Counted from the stretch's first letter, positions 54,344 to 63,872 are shown. The stretch is DNA of 64,000 bases from Acetobacteraceae bacterium (GCA_027451405.1 DAIDJM010000057.1:1-64000); one strand, 5' to 3'. Numbers and translations: made by a program. Notes: a model not told the origin generated them from the letters alone.

Positions 54344-55249
54344 ATGCCCTACCTGGTCGCGAAAGACCTTCCCGACGCGCCGGCCGGCGACCGGTTCCGC
54401 GCCGCGCTGGCAGCCGAGCCCATCCTGCGCCTGCCCGGCGCGCATAACGGCATGGCGGCGCTCCAGGCCGCTCGCGCGGGCTTTCGCGGGCTCTACCTCT
54501 CGGGGGCGGCCATGACTGCCAGCATGGGCCTGCCCGATCTCGGAATGCTCACGGTGGACGAGGCCGCCTTCTTCATCCGACAGCTCGCCCGGGCCTCCGG
54601 CCTGCCCGTGCTCGCCGACGGCGACACGGGCTACGGCGAAGCGCTCAACGTCATGCACATGGTTCGCACGTTCGAGGATGCCGGCGCCGGCGCCGTGCAT
54701 ATCGAAGACCAGCTGCTGCCCAAGAAATGCGGCCATCTCAACGACAAGCGCCTGGCCGATCCGGCCGACATGGCCGCCAAGATCGCGGCCGCCGCCCGCG
54801 CGCGCCGGCATCTCTATCTGATCGCCCGCACCGATGCCGCCGCGAGCGAGGGGATCGACGGCGCCATCGCCCGGGCGAAGCGCTATCTCGATGCCGGCGC
54901 CGATGCGATCTTCCCGGAGGCGCTGACCACGGCGGAGATGTTCCGGGAGTTCGCCGCCCGCCTGCCGGGCGTGCCGCTGCTCGCGAACATGACCGAGTTC
55001 GGCCGCACGCCGTTTTTCACGGCGGACGAGTTCCACGCGATGGGCTACCGCATGATCATTTGGCCGGTGAGCAGTTTCCGCGTCAGCGCGAAGGCGACCG
55101 AGAAGCTCTACGCCACGATTGCGGCGTCGGGGAGCGCGGAGCCGATGCTCCCCGAGATGCAGACGCGGGCGGAACTATACGACATGATCCGGCTGGCGGA
55201 TTACGAAGCGCTGGACGCAAGCATCATCAAAACTGTCTTGCCGGGCTAG
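54344..55249 (+). CDS. prpB: Isocitrate lyase/PEP mutase superfamily, methylisocitrate lyase-like
   Basis: 301 residues. Signature KKCGH with VHIEDQLLPKKCGHLNDKRL, plus GLYLSGAAMTASMGLPDLGM, LADGDTGYGEALNVM and LIARTDAAASEGIDGAIARA. These fit 2-methylisocitrate lyase (pyruvate + succinate), and carboxyphosphonoenolpyruvate mutase relatives share them. No prpC or prpD is nearby, so the physiological substrate is not fixed. The TAG stop codon (55247-55249) is part of an R3-type element. Confidence 0.88.
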   Translation: MPYLVAKDLPDAPAGDRFRAALAAEPILRLPGAHNGMAALQAARAGFRGLYLSGAAMTASMGLPDLGMLTVDEAAFFIRQLARASGLPVLADGDTGYGEALNVMHMVRTFEDAGAGAVHIEDQLLPKKCGHLNDKRLADPADMAAKIAAAARARRHLYLIARTDAAASEGIDGAIARAKRYLDAGADAIFPEALTTAEMFREFAARLPGVPLLANMTEFGRTPFFTADEFHAMGYRMIIWPVSSFRVSAKATEKLYATIAASGSAEPMLPEMQTRAELYDMIRLADYEALDASIIKTVLPG

Positions 55250-55300
55250 AGCGACATCAGCCTGACCGGAATCAGTCAGGCTGACGATGTTGATCGCTGC
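55247..55300. repeat. R3-type single-hairpin element, copy 3
   Basis: TAGAGCGACATCAGCCTGAC..GTCAGGCTGACGATGTTG then ATCGCT. The outer AGCGACATCA/TGATGTTGATCGCT flanks match those of the second hairpin of R3 copies 1 and 2. It bridges the convergent prpB and methyltransferase genes and holds both stop codons. Confidence 0.75.
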
Positions 55301-56397
55301 AACAGAGCGCACGAGGGGAGCGCGTTTTGGGTTGAGTGGGTGCCTCCGGCGGGCAGAGGCTCCGCCTCTGCACTCCGCTGGGGCCGAAAGGCCCCAGACC
55401 CCATTCGTTTGAAAAGTCGCCTCAGACGCCTAGGCAGAGCCCGGGCCGCCGGAGGCAGGGGCACAACTGGCGGGCGGTCAAGCGTCTCCGCGCTGGTATG
55501 GCCAACCGCCCAGCGCCAGCTGCTGAGCAGCGCCTCGCTGCCGGGTTCCATGCGCATCAGATGAACGAAGAACTCCAGCTGGTTTGGCGCCGTCGGCCGG
55601 ATTTGCGTGCAGCCGAACGGCAAAAGCCCAAGCTCGGCCAAATGCAACATTAGGATGGCGAAACTGTGCGGTGTGAAAACCGAGCAGTGCACGTCGTGAT
55701 AACCGCCCCTCTCCAGCGAGTCCCGGCACCGGCCGAGGGCCACCGGGATTTGGTCGAGGCTGAATGCGCGTAAGGACGGGTAGTCGCCCCGCCATGCGGC
55801 GGCGGCATCGACCGAGCGGTACCAGCCCCAGAAATCGAGAATGTCGCGCACGCCCGGCCGCGTTCTTTTGTTGAGGTAGCTGTCCAGGACCTCCGGAAGC
55901 CCGGTCTCCCGCCTCAGGAAATCGAAACAATATCGCTTGTCCGGTATCGCGAGGCGCAATGAACCGCGCGGCTGCAGCACCGACGCGATCTCCTCCAGCC
56001 AGCCCAGCAGATTGGGCGCGTGTTCGATGACATGGGACGCCACCGCATGGTCGAAGACCTGGCCGCGAGCGGCTTCGCGCAGGCTTTTTCCTGGCTCCCA
56101 GACGATCTCCACGTCCGCCAGCGCATCCGGATCGACCAACGCGTGACCGGCATATTTGGCCCGCAGATCCGACGTCGTTGCGTGGTCCGCGTAAACCACC
56201 CGGCATCCCGGCGGCCGCAGCATCGGCTTGTCGAGCGCGCCGATTTCCAGCCATCGGCCGGTCGCGGGATCGAGACCTTCCAGCAGCGCGCTTCGGCGAT
56301 CCATGGCGCGACCATGGGCTATCCGGTCCGCGCCGGCAATCGCGAACGCGTCGCACGGATCCTTGAGGCGAAAACGACGCCATAAAGCACCGAGCAA
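55276..56397 (-). CDS. Class I SAM-dependent methyltransferase-like protein with repeat-encoded tail
   Basis: 373 residues from a TTG at 56397; ATG 56304 is an alternative and neither has a clear ribosome-binding site. The fold is indicated by RWLEIGALDKPMLRPPGCRV, VVYADHATTSDLRAKY and FDHAVASHVIEHAPNLLGWL, followed by the acidic LRLAIPDKRYCFDF. Such proteins occur in glycan and sugar modification clusters; the substrate is unknown. The last ~60 residues (from PPAARALP onward) are encoded by R1 copy 9 and the R3-type element, including GSGAFRPQRSAEAEPLPAGG. Converges on prpB. Confidence 0.8.
   Translation of the reverse strand: MLGALWRRFRLKDPCDAFAIAGADRIAHGRAMDRRSALLEGLDPATGRWLEIGALDKPMLRPPGCRVVYADHATTSDLRAKYAGHALVDPDALADVEIVWEPGKSLREAARGQVFDHAVASHVIEHAPNLLGWLEEIASVLQPRGSLRLAIPDKRYCFDFLRRETGLPEVLDSYLNKRTRPGVRDILDFWGWYRSVDAAAAWRGDYPSLRAFSLDQIPVALGRCRDSLERGGYHDVHCSVFTPHSFAILMLHLAELGLLPFGCTQIRPTAPNQLEFFVHLMRMEPGSEALLSSWRWAVGHTSAETLDRPPVVPLPPAARALPRRLRRLFKRMGSGAFRPQRSAEAEPLPAGGTHSTQNALPSCALLQRSTSSA
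55340..55457. repeat. R1 interspersed palindrome, copy 9
   Basis: GCCTCCGGCGGGCAGAGGC-TCC-GCCTCTG, TGGGGCC-GAAA-GGCCCCA, a short spacer, then AGGCAGAGCCCGGGCCGCCGGAGGC. Lies inside the 3' end of the methyltransferase ORF. Confidence 0.9.
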
Positions 56398-56416
56398 GGC
56401 GCTTACGCCTGCTTCA

Positions 56417-57454
56417 TTACGCGGCGCCTTGCGCCTGCCCCATCACGCGCAGGAAGTTCCCGCCCCAGAGGGCGGCGATCTCGGCATCGCCGTAGCCGCG
56501 CCGCACGAGTTCCGCCGTCACGTTCCCCGATTCCGCGGCGTTCGCCCAGCCGCGAATCGCGCCCCCGCCGTCGAAATCCGAGCTGATGCCGCAATGCGCG
56601 AGACCCACCCGCTGCACGACGTAATCGACATGATCGACGAAATCCGAGACCGTCACGTCCTGTGCCCGGCCGCGGGGGCGCAGGAACGGCGGCATCGCGG
56701 TGATCTGAACGACGCCGCCGGTGTCCCGCAGCGCGTCGAGCTGCGTATCGTCCAGATTACGCGGATGATTGCACAACGCCGCCACGCAGGAATGGGTCGC
56801 GACCACCGGCGCCCGACTGAGCGAGACGGCCTGCAGCATGGCGGCACGCGAGACATGGGAGACGTCGATCAACATGCCGAGCCGGTTCATCTCGGTGACG
56901 GCTTCGCGGCCGAGCGCCGACAGTCCGTTGTGTAATGTTTCGGGGTCGTTCAGGTCCCGGCGCGGGTTGGCGCTGTCGGCCAGCAGATTGTGGCCGTTAT
57001 GCGTGAGCGTCATGTAGATCACGCCGAGCGCGCGGAACCGCTCGAGCAGCGAAAGATCGTGGCCGATCGCGTGGCCGTTCTCGATCGCCGGCACGATCGC
57101 CAGCGCACCGTCGCCTTTCGCCGCCACGATCGCCGCGGGCGTCGTGCAGAGCCGCGCCTCGATCCCGCGCTCCTGCCGCGCCATGCCGCGGATCGCCTCC
57201 AGCATCGCGAGCGCGCGCGCCGTGGCCTCGGCGCAGAAGCTGGGATCGGTGCGGGTCTGCGGCACGAAGGCCACGAAACACCCGGCATCGAGCCCGCCGG
57301 CCCGCATTTTCGGCAGATCGACATGCCGGTCGGTATCGCCGAACGGATCGGCGCCGGCCGGCCACGGAATGTCGATATGGCTGTCGAGTGTCAGGGTCGC
57401 GCGATGCAGGGCGGCGGCGCCGGGCTCGGCCGCGCCCTCGGGAAGGGTGAGCAT
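56417..57454 (-). CDS. Membrane-dipeptidase-like peptidase M19
   Basis: 345 residues from ATG 57454 (TTG 57463 is in frame). Metal ligands appear as LDSHIDIPW, ENGHAIGHDLSLLERF, IDVSHVSRAAML and THSCVAALCNHPRNLDDTQL, then the C-terminal GISSDFDGGGAIRGW. Renal-dipeptidase family enzymes cleave dipeptides, and some act on beta-lactams or D-containing dipeptides. No signal peptide is visible, so the protein is cytoplasmic. It lies 80 bp from the tRNA gene. Confidence 0.93.
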   Translation of the reverse strand: MLTLPEGAAEPGAAALHRATLTLDSHIDIPWPAGADPFGDTDRHVDLPKMRAGGLDAGCFVAFVPQTRTDPSFCAEATARALAMLEAIRGMARQERGIEARLCTTPAAIVAAKGDGALAIVPAIENGHAIGHDLSLLERFRALGVIYMTLTHNGHNLLADSANPRRDLNDPETLHNGLSALGREAVTEMNRLGMLIDVSHVSRAAMLQAVSLSRAPVVATHSCVAALCNHPRNLDDTQLDALRDTGGVVQITAMPPFLRPRGRAQDVTVSDFVDHVDYVVQRVGLAHCGISSDFDGGGAIRGWANAAESGNVTAELVRRGYGDAEIAALWGGNFLRVMGQAQGAA

Positions 57455-57534
57455 GAGGGCCAAGATGGAGCGCGGCCGTCGCCATGGGAAGGCTGACGCG
57501 GCGCGGTCTTTGGGCTAGGGGTGAGCGGCCCGGC

Positions 57535-57608
57535 GTCCCCGTAGCTCAGCCGGATAGAGCACAGGATTCCTAATCCTGGGGCCGTGGGTTCGAATCCCGC
57601 CGGGGACA
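57535..57608 (+). tRNA. tRNA-Arg (anticodon CCT)
   Basis: Complete cloverleaf: acceptor GTCCCCG/CGGGGAC, D arm GCTC..GAGC, anticodon stem CAGGA/TCCTG with loop TTCCTAA (anticodon CCT at 57569-57571, reading AGG), variable loop, T stem GTGGG/CCCGC with TTCGAAT. Discriminator A; no encoded CCA. No integrase or direct repeat of the 3' end is seen nearby, so it does not mark an island here. Confidence 0.97.
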
Positions 57609-57654
57609 GGCCTGGCCCGTTGCGTTGGTGGCGCGCGGGCCAATCTTGCCGCGC

Positions 57655-58224
57655 ATGAGTCTTTTGCTTGACCCCGATCTCGACGCCGATGCGGTCCTCC
57701 GCGTCGCCCGCTCCACGCCCGGGCTTACCGGGGATCTGCTATCCGATCACGCCGGCGAAACCGGCGCCGTGATGATCTATCGGGGAATCCTCGCGATCTG
57801 CCGCGACCCCGAGATCCGCCGGTTCGCCAGCGCCCACATGGCGACCGAGCAGGGGCACCTCGCGCTTCTCGAGCGCCTGCTGCCGGCCGGCCAGCAGAGC
57901 CGGCTGCTGCCCCTCTGGCGGATCGCGGGTTTCCTCACCGGCTTCCTGCCCGGGCTCGCGGGCCCACGGGCGGTCTATGCCACGATCGACGCCGTCGAGA
58001 GTTTCGTGGATCGCCATTACGAGGATCAGATCCGCAAGCTGCCCGCCGACGGCGAGGCGGGCGCGCTGCGCGCCCTTCTCGTGCAGTGCCAGGCGGACGA
58101 GGTGCATCACCGTGACGAAGCGCGCGAGGCGGGTGGTGGCGCGGCCGGCTTCGTGCTCCGTGCCTGGGCCTGGCTCGTCGGCACCGGCAGCGCGCTTGCG
58201 GTGCAGGCCGCGCGGCGGGTCTGA
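57655..58224 (+). CDS. coq7: Demethoxyubiquinone hydroxylase family protein (Coq7)
   Basis: 189 residues from ATG 57655. The diiron ligands are visible as paired Glu and ExxH motifs: LSDHAGETGAVMIYRGI, SAHMATEQGHLALLERL, TIDAVESFVDRHYEDQI and QADEVHHRDEA. It hydroxylates demethoxyubiquinone in ubiquinone synthesis. The stop codon overlaps the next start (TGATG), forming a two-gene operon after the tRNA. Confidence 0.92.
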   Translation: MSLLLDPDLDADAVLRVARSTPGLTGDLLSDHAGETGAVMIYRGILAICRDPEIRRFASAHMATEQGHLALLERLLPAGQQSRLLPLWRIAGFLTGFLPGLAGPRAVYATIDAVESFVDRHYEDQIRKLPADGEAGALRALLVQCQADEVHHRDEAREAGGGAAGFVLRAWAWLVGTGSALAVQAARRV

Positions 58225-58574
58225 TGTCGGGCAAGCTGCAGGTTTTCTACGATGGCGCCTGCCCGGTCTGCTCGCGCGAAATCGGCTTTTATCGCGCCCG
58301 GACGTGCGGCGAGGCGGTCGAATGGGTCGATGTCAGTGGGACCGGCGTTTCGCTCGGGCCGGACCTGACGCGGGACGCGGCCCTCGCGCGTCTGCATGTG
58401 CGGGAGCCGGACGGCACCTTACGGCACGGTGCGGCGGCGTTCGGCGCGATCTGGCGGCGCGTGCCGGGCTTCGCCTGGGCGGGCCGGCTGGTCGGATGGG
58501 CGCCGGCGGGCTTTGTTGCGGAACTGGGTTACGGCCTGTTTTTGAAGGTGCGGCCGCTGTGGAGGCGGGTCTGA
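58224..58574 (+). CDS. DUF393 (thiol-disulfide oxidoreductase DCC family) protein
   Basis: 116 residues. The family motif is LQVFYDGACPVCSREIGFYR, with a CPVC site that resembles a thioredoxin-type CxxC, and a late DGTLRHGAAAFGAIWRRVPG. Some members are oxidoreductases, but the family is mostly uncharacterised. Coupled to coq7 by TGATG overlap. Confidence 0.9.
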   Translation: MSGKLQVFYDGACPVCSREIGFYRARTCGEAVEWVDVSGTGVSLGPDLTRDAALARLHVREPDGTLRHGAAAFGAIWRRVPGFAWAGRLVGWAPAGFVAELGYGLFLKVRPLWRRV

Positions 58575-58611
58575 GGTCTTCTCATTCTGCGGGATAAGGC
58601 AGCAAAGCGCC

Positions 58612-60252
58612 TTATTCGGTTCGGATGAAGCCGACCATCCGCGGCCCTTGCCCCCCAAGCTCATCCGAGAATCTCGGCCGGTCGCCGTCCGCGATGGCCT
58701 CCAGGCTCGGGGATTCGAGCCCCATGCGCGCATCGTAACGCCACAGATAGGTGAGTGTGGCCTGCACGTAGCGCCGTGTTTCGCCGACCGGAATGGCCTC
58801 GATGAACAATAGCGGGTCGTCTTCGGGCAGTTTCCATCGCGCAACAGCCCCCGGTCCCGCATTGTAGGCGGCCAGCACGCGGAGAAGATCGTCCCCCACG
58901 GCAGCGTCGCGGCTGAGATAGGCGAGGTAGCGCTGGCCGAATTTCAGGTTGGTGCCGGGGTCGCTGAGATTGACCTTGGCGGCGTGGCCGAGAGCCGCGA
59001 TGGCCTCGCTGCGTAGCTGCATGAGCCCTTGAGCGCCGGCCTCTGAGTTCGCGTGCGGATCGAAATTCGATTCCACCCGCGCCACCGCATAGATCAGCGC
59101 CGGGCTGAGCGTGAAGCCGCCGGCGGGACGGAGCCGGGGCAGCTTCACCGGCGGGTCGGTGCCGAGGGCGGAAGCGGCGTCGGTGGCCAGCCGGTCCATG
59201 CCGGCATTGCGCGCGACCAGCAGCACGGCGCGGGCCAGGGCGGGGTTGCCGGCGACATGGGGCCACAGGCTGCGGAGTTCGGCCTCGGCCCGCGCCGGCT
59301 CGCCGACCTGGAGCAGCGCGAAGGCACGCCGGCCTTGCGGGGTCTCGGCGACCGCCTCGAGATCGGCTTCTCCCAGGACCAGCCGGACCGGTGTCGGGAC
59401 GGCGATGCCGAGCACGTGGCGCGCAAGGCGGCCATGCAGCGTGGCGGGGTCGGCGGCGGCGCGTTGCATCCAGGCGCGCCAGCGGTCCGGATGGCCATCG
59501 CGGAGATGGGCGCGGGCAGCCCAGTAGGCGCCCGCGGCACGCAGCCCCGCGCCCGCTTGCGGGCTGAGTGAGGCGGCCTCGAAGAACGTGCCCGCGAGGT
59601 CGAAATTGCCCTCGCGCCAGGCCGCGAGACCGGCGGTGAAGGCGGCCTGGCCATCAGCGCCATGCGAACGGCGCCATGCGGCCGTGGCGAGCCGCAGGGC
59701 CGCCGCGTCGTGACCGGCGGCGAAGGCTTCCCGTGCCGGACCGGCCGCGTCGGCACCGTCGGTGACGTCGGCGCTGCCGAGAGCCGCGGTGACCGGAGCC
59801 GGCGGCCGCTTCGCGCCGGGCGGGAGATGCGCGAGGAGACGGGCATAGATCGCGCCGGCGTCGGGCAGATCGGCGTAGCGCGTCAGCCAGTCGGTGAGGG
59901 CCGGCACGGAGACGCGGGGCTGGCGCAGCAGCCGGTCGGCCAGAATGTCGCCAAGCAGCGTCGTGTCGGAGAGCTGCGCGGTTTCCGCGGCGGCGCGGCG
60001 GATCTGGCCCGTGCGCTGCCAGGCGAAGATGCGCCGGATGCGCGCGGCGTCGTCCGGCGGCAGCGGCTGCGGCAAGCCGAGCGCGCTGTCCCCGGCGGGC
60101 AGCCGGATCCGCGGCATGGCGAGCGCGGTCTGATCGGGGGGCGGCGCCTGGTCGGGTCGGGCATGCACGGGGCAGACGAGGGCCCCGGCGATCAAGGCGC
60201 CCGCCAGGAAGACGCGGGCAGTGACCAGGCGAGAGCGTTCAATCCCTCGCAT
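58612..60252 (-). CDS. slt: Soluble lytic murein transglycosylase
   Basis: 546 residues with a signal peptide (VTARVFLAGALIAGALVCPV). A long helical N-terminal superhelix is followed by the SLT domain near residue 400: LIYAVARVESNFDPHANSEA with the catalytic Glu of VES, GAQGLMQL, FGQRYLAYL and VLAAYNAGPGAVARWK. It cuts glycan strands of peptidoglycan to 1,6-anhydro ends. The order slt, uracil-DNA glycosylase, ETF-QO is common in Alphaproteobacteria. Confidence 0.93.
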   Translation of the reverse strand: MRGIERSRLVTARVFLAGALIAGALVCPVHARPDQAPPPDQTALAMPRIRLPAGDSALGLPQPLPPDDAARIRRIFAWQRTGQIRRAAAETAQLSDTTLLGDILADRLLRQPRVSVPALTDWLTRYADLPDAGAIYARLLAHLPPGAKRPPAPVTAALGSADVTDGADAAGPAREAFAAGHDAAALRLATAAWRRSHGADGQAAFTAGLAAWREGNFDLAGTFFEAASLSPQAGAGLRAAGAYWAARAHLRDGHPDRWRAWMQRAAADPATLHGRLARHVLGIAVPTPVRLVLGEADLEAVAETPQGRRAFALLQVGEPARAEAELRSLWPHVAGNPALARAVLLVARNAGMDRLATDAASALGTDPPVKLPRLRPAGGFTLSPALIYAVARVESNFDPHANSEAGAQGLMQLRSEAIAALGHAAKVNLSDPGTNLKFGQRYLAYLSRDAAVGDDLLRVLAAYNAGPGAVARWKLPEDDPLLFIEAIPVGETRRYVQATLTYLWRYDARMGLESPSLEAIADGDRPRFSDELGGQGPRMVGFIRTE

Positions 60253-60371
60253 GCCGGGGCGGTTAACAGCCTATTACTCTGGGCGCAAATTAAAATATTC
60301 GTGTCTATGCCACAATTAAGCCACAATCTCGGCAAAGTCGCGTCTAAATCGACTCTGCCAGTAACGGTTGC

Positions 60372-61145
60372 TTATGCTTGCGGAAGGGATTGATCGAGCC
60401 TTTCCCGCAGCTTCAGCAAATCTGCCCAGGCCTCTTTTTTTCTCGCGGGAGTACGCAGAAGATAGGCGGGATGCAGCATGGGCAGATGCGCAACGGGCGC
60501 CGAAAGCCCGTCGAGCGCGAGTTCCCGCCACGTGCCACGCAACCGCAGGATACCGGCCGTTGTGCCCCCAAGCGTCTGCGTCGAGAGCGCGCCCAGAGTG
60601 ACGACGATTGTCGGACGCAGGAGGGCCAGGTGCCGGCGCAGGAAGGGCAGGCACATCACGATTTCGGCATCGGTCGGGTTGCGGTTCCCCGGAGGACGCC
60701 AGGGAATGAGGTTGGTGATCCGGCAGACCGTGCGGTCGATGCCGATCGAGGCCAGCATGCGATCGAGGAAGCGTCCCGAGGCGCCGACGAAGGGCCGGCC
60801 GGCCAGGTCTTCCTCCTCACCCGGCGCTTCCCCCACGAAAACCAGGCCCGCGTCCGGATTGCCGTCGGCGAAGACCAAATTGGTGGCCGTGGCGGCCAGC
60901 GGGCACTCGGTGAAGCCGGCGAGCGCCGCCTGCAGCGCCTCGATCGTCTCCGCGGCGGCAGCGAGCGCCTCGGCCCGGGCCGGCGCGCCCGGCAGGGTCG
61001 GCCGCGCTACGCTCGCCGGCAGGGCGGGGGAAGGGCGTGCGGCAGGGCGCGGCGCCGCCGGCGCGGTCCGGTCGAGCGGCTCGGCATCGAGCGCCTCGTC
61101 CGCCCCCCATTCGAGCTGAATCCGCAGGGCGTCTAGCGCGCGCAT
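60372..61145 (-). CDS. Uracil-DNA glycosylase family protein
   Basis: 257 residues from ATG 61145. The family 4-type pattern is VFVGEAPGEEEDLAGRPFVG with RFLDRMLASIGID, CRITNLIPWRPPGNRNP, and MLHPAYLLRTPARKKEAW. Two of the four iron-sulfur cysteines seen in thermophile family 4 enzymes are absent (only TECP and VCRIT remain), as in many alphaproteobacterial members. The first ~90 residues form an Ala/Pro-rich extension. It removes uracil from DNA. Divergent from ETF-QO. Confidence 0.9.
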   Translation of the reverse strand: MRALDALRIQLEWGADEALDAEPLDRTAPAAPRPAARPSPALPASVARPTLPGAPARAEALAAAAETIEALQAALAGFTECPLAATATNLVFADGNPDAGLVFVGEAPGEEEDLAGRPFVGASGRFLDRMLASIGIDRTVCRITNLIPWRPPGNRNPTDAEIVMCLPFLRRHLALLRPTIVVTLGALSTQTLGGTTAGILRLRGTWRELALDGLSAPVAHLPMLHPAYLLRTPARKKEAWADLLKLRERLDQSLPQA

Positions 61146-61211
61146 CGAAACCCACCTTATCACAAACGCCACCCCGCGCCCGGCGCCGGGCGTCCCTCTT
61201 TAGGAAGCGCA

Positions 61212-62843
61212 ATGATGACCGAGCGCGAGTCCATGCAGTTCGATGCGGTGATCGTGGGCGCAGGCCCGGCCGGCCTCGCCTGCGCGATCCGGCTGCGGCA
61301 GCTCGCCCCCGAGGCTTCGGTCTGCGTGGTGGAAAAGGCCGGCGAGGTGGGCGCCCATATCCTCTCGGGCGCCGTCATCGAGACCCGCGCGCTGGACGAG
61401 TTGCTTCCCGACTGGCGCGAGCGCGGCGCGCCGCTGGCAACGCCGGCGACCGAAGATCATTTCGTGTTCCTCACGAAGACGCGGGCGATCCGCTCGCCGG
61501 TGACGCCGCCCCAGATGCACAACCAGGGCAACTACATCGTCAGCCTCGGCGACGTCGTGCGCTGGCTCGGCACGCAAGCGGAACAAGCGGGCGTGGAAAT
61601 CTATCCCGGCTTCGCAGCCGCCGATCTGATCGTCGAGGATGGGCAAGTGCGGGGCGTGGTCACGGGCGATATGGGCATACGGAAAGCCGGCGAGCACGGC
61701 CCGAATTACCAGCCCGGCATGGAATTGCGCGCCAGCTACACTTTCTTCGCCGAAGGCTGCCGCGGCAGCCTCGCCAAGCGGTTGATGGAAATGTTCGATC
61801 TGCGGCGCGGCGTCGATCCGCAGACCTATGGTCTAGGCATCAAGGAATTGTGGGAAATCCCGCGCGAGAACCACAGACCCGGGCTCGTCATGCACACCGT
61901 CGGATGGCCCTGGACGCCGGACACCTATGCGGGTTCGTGGCTGTATCATTTCGGTGACGGCCTCGTCTCGTACGGCACCGTCACCGGGCTCGACTACAGC
62001 AATCCCTGGCTCTCGCCCTTCGAGGAGACCCAGCGCCTCAAGACCCACCCCTTCATGCGCAAGCATTTCGAGGGCGGGCGCCGCATCAGCTATGGCGCAC
62101 GCGCTCTCTCGGAAGGCGGATTTCAGGCCATCCCGCGCCTCGTCTTTCCCGGCGGCGCACTGATCGGCGACGCAGCGGGATTTCTCAACCTGCCGAAGAT
62201 CAAAGGCACGCATTGCGCCATGAAATCGGGCATGCTCGCGGCGGAGGCCGCGGCCGAGGCGCTTGCCGGCGGCCGCCCGCCGGTGCTGGAATCCTACCCG
62301 GAGCGGTTCCGCGCGAGCTGGCTCCACACCGAACTGAAGCAGGAACGGAATCTCCGTCCGGCCTACGAAAAACTCGGCCTGTATGGATTTCTTGCGTATT
62401 CCGTGCTCGACACGTTCCTGTTCCGCCGGCGCACGCCCTGGACCCTGCATCTCGCACACCGCGACAACGAGACGCTCCGGCTGGCGAAGGACGCGCCGAA
62501 GATCGACTATCCCAAACCCGACGGCGTGCTGACCTTCGACCGGCTCTCGTCGGTGTTCATCAGCAACACCAACCACGAGGAAGACCAGCCGGTACATCTG
62601 CGCCTGCGCGACCCGGCGCGCTGGCTGCCGGAGAACTGGGAAAAATACCGGAGCCCGGAAAGCCGCTACTGCCCGGCCGGAGTTTACGAAGCGGTCGGTA
62701 TCGAGGAAGGCAACCCACGGCTGCAGATCAACGCGCAGAACTGCGTCCACTGCAAGACGTGCGACATCAAGGACCCGACACAGAATATCGATTGGGTGAC
62801 GCCGGAAGGCGGCGGCGGCCCGAATTATCCGGGTGGCATGTAG
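61212..62843 (+). CDS. Electron transfer flavoprotein-ubiquinone oxidoreductase
   Basis: 543 residues. FAD domain FDAVIVGAGPAGLACAIRLR, TFFAEGCRGSLAKRLMEMFD, the quinone and membrane-facing GDAAGFLNLPKIKGTHCAMK, and a C-terminal [4Fe-4S] ferredoxin-like NCVHCKTCDIKDPTQNIDWV. It passes electrons from ETF (acyl-CoA dehydrogenases) to ubiquinone at the inner membrane. It follows an AGGAAGC ribosome-binding site. R2 copy 5 lies after the stop codon. Confidence 0.97.
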   Translation: MMTERESMQFDAVIVGAGPAGLACAIRLRQLAPEASVCVVEKAGEVGAHILSGAVIETRALDELLPDWRERGAPLATPATEDHFVFLTKTRAIRSPVTPPQMHNQGNYIVSLGDVVRWLGTQAEQAGVEIYPGFAAADLIVEDGQVRGVVTGDMGIRKAGEHGPNYQPGMELRASYTFFAEGCRGSLAKRLMEMFDLRRGVDPQTYGLGIKELWEIPRENHRPGLVMHTVGWPWTPDTYAGSWLYHFGDGLVSYGTVTGLDYSNPWLSPFEETQRLKTHPFMRKHFEGGRRISYGARALSEGGFQAIPRLVFPGGALIGDAAGFLNLPKIKGTHCAMKSGMLAAEAAAEALAGGRPPVLESYPERFRASWLHTELKQERNLRPAYEKLGLYGFLAYSVLDTFLFRRRTPWTLHLAHRDNETLRLAKDAPKIDYPKPDGVLTFDRLSSVFISNTNHEEDQPVHLRLRDPARWLPENWEKYRSPESRYCPAGVYEAVGIEEGNPRLQINAQNCVHCKTCDIKDPTQNIDWVTPEGGGGPNYPGGM

Positions 62844-62856
62844 AAGCGGAACAGGA

Positions 62857-62900
62857 ATCTTCTTTTTCTGAAGAAAAAGAAGCAAAAAGACTTTCCGGTT
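62857..62900. repeat. R2 repeat fragment, copy 5
   Basis: TTCTTTTTCTGAAGAAAAAGAA then GCAAAAAGACTTTCCGGTTCG; the second half is missing and unrelated sequence follows. Begins about 15 bases after the ETF-QO stop codon. Confidence 0.88.
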
Positions 62901-62950
62901 CGATGGTGCTGGCCGCCAAGGATTTGCGTGCGGCTAGAGCAACAGCCGAT

Positions 62951-63071
62951 CGGCGGACAGGGCTCCGCCTTTCCTGCATCCGGCGCTTTGCCTCACGGCG
63001 CACCAACTTTCTGGGGTCTGGGGCCTTTCGGCCCCAGCGGGTCCCGGGCAGCGCCCGGGCCGCCGGAGGCG
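62951..63071. repeat. R1 interspersed palindrome, copy 10 (degenerate)
   Basis: GGCGGACAGGGC-TCC-GCC start, then GGGGTCTGGGGCC-TTTC-GGCCCCAG, and GCCCGGGCCGCCGGAGGC end. The first hairpin is eroded. Between ETF-QO and the CinA-like gene. Confidence 0.85.
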
Positions 63072-63113
63072 CGCCTCAACCAAAACGCATTATGCTCTAG
63101 AAAAAACCCTACC

Positions 63114-63872
63114 CTACTTCGGCTCACCCAGCACGGGCTCGACGCCGAGCCCCCTGAATAACGCGGCCACTTCCGCAATCGCAGCTTCCGCCGCCGCCGG
63201 CTCGACACCTTTCGCGACAATGGCAACGCCGGGGCCGGTTTCGCGAAAATAGGGGTAGCTGCCGATGTCGAGCGCCGGGTAGCGCGACTGGATATGTTCC
63301 AGTCCCTCGGCGAGATCGCCCTCGCGCAGCCCGTGCGCATGCAGGCTTCGCGAGACCACGGGCGCGCCGCGCGGCAGAGCGGAGGCGAGGGCTTCGAACA
63401 TCAGCCGCATGATCGCGGGGACGCCCGCCATGACATGCACGTTTGCGATCGAGAAGCCTGGTGTGAGCATCTCGCCATTGTCGATCAGGGTGGCACCCTG
63501 CGGCATCGTCGCCATGCGCTGGCGGGCCGGATTGAACCGCTCGTCGCCATAATGGGCGCGCATGCGCGCCCAGACCACCGGGTGCGGCACCCAGGGGACG
63601 CCGATCGCGGCGGCGACGCATTCGCTGGTGATGTCGTCGTGCGTGGGGCCGATGCCGCCGGTGGTGAATACGTGATCGTAACGCGCGCGGACTTCGTTGA
63701 CGGTGGTGATGATCGTTTCCGCAATATCGGGAATGATCCGCACTTCGCGGACGGGAATGCCGAGTTCGCCCAACCGCCTGGCGAGATACTGGACATTGGC
63801 GTCCTGGGTGCGCCCCGAGAGGACTTCGTTGCCGATGACGAGGATGCAGGCGGTCGGGTTCGACCCGCTCAT
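63114..63872 (-). CDS. CinA/MoaB-like molybdopterin-binding domain protein
   Basis: 252 residues. The MoCF_biosynth motifs are [40 protein letters not shown] and [18 protein letters not shown]. It is the short form: the C-terminal nicotinamide-mononucleotide deamidase domain of CinA is absent. Molybdopterin or nucleotide binding is expected, with no defined reaction. The ATG overlaps the alaS stop codon (ATGA), so it is co-transcribed downstream of alaS. Confidence 0.93.
   Translation of the reverse strand: MSGSNPTACILVIGNEVLSGRTQDANVQYLARRLGELGIPVREVRIIPDIAETIITTVNEVRARYDHVFTTGGIGPTHDDITSECVAAAIGVPWVPHPVVWARMRAHYGDERFNPARQRMATMPQGATLIDNGEMLTPGFSIANVHVMAGVPAIMRLMFEALASALPRGAPVVSRSLHAHGLREGDLAEGLEHIQSRYPALDIGSYPYFRETGPGVAIVAKGVEPAAAEAAIAEVAALFRGLGVEPVLGEPK

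Noticed and set aside
57535-57608. tRNA-Arg as an island integration site.
   Set aside because: No integrase, no duplicated tRNA 3' end and only conserved genes follow on both sides.
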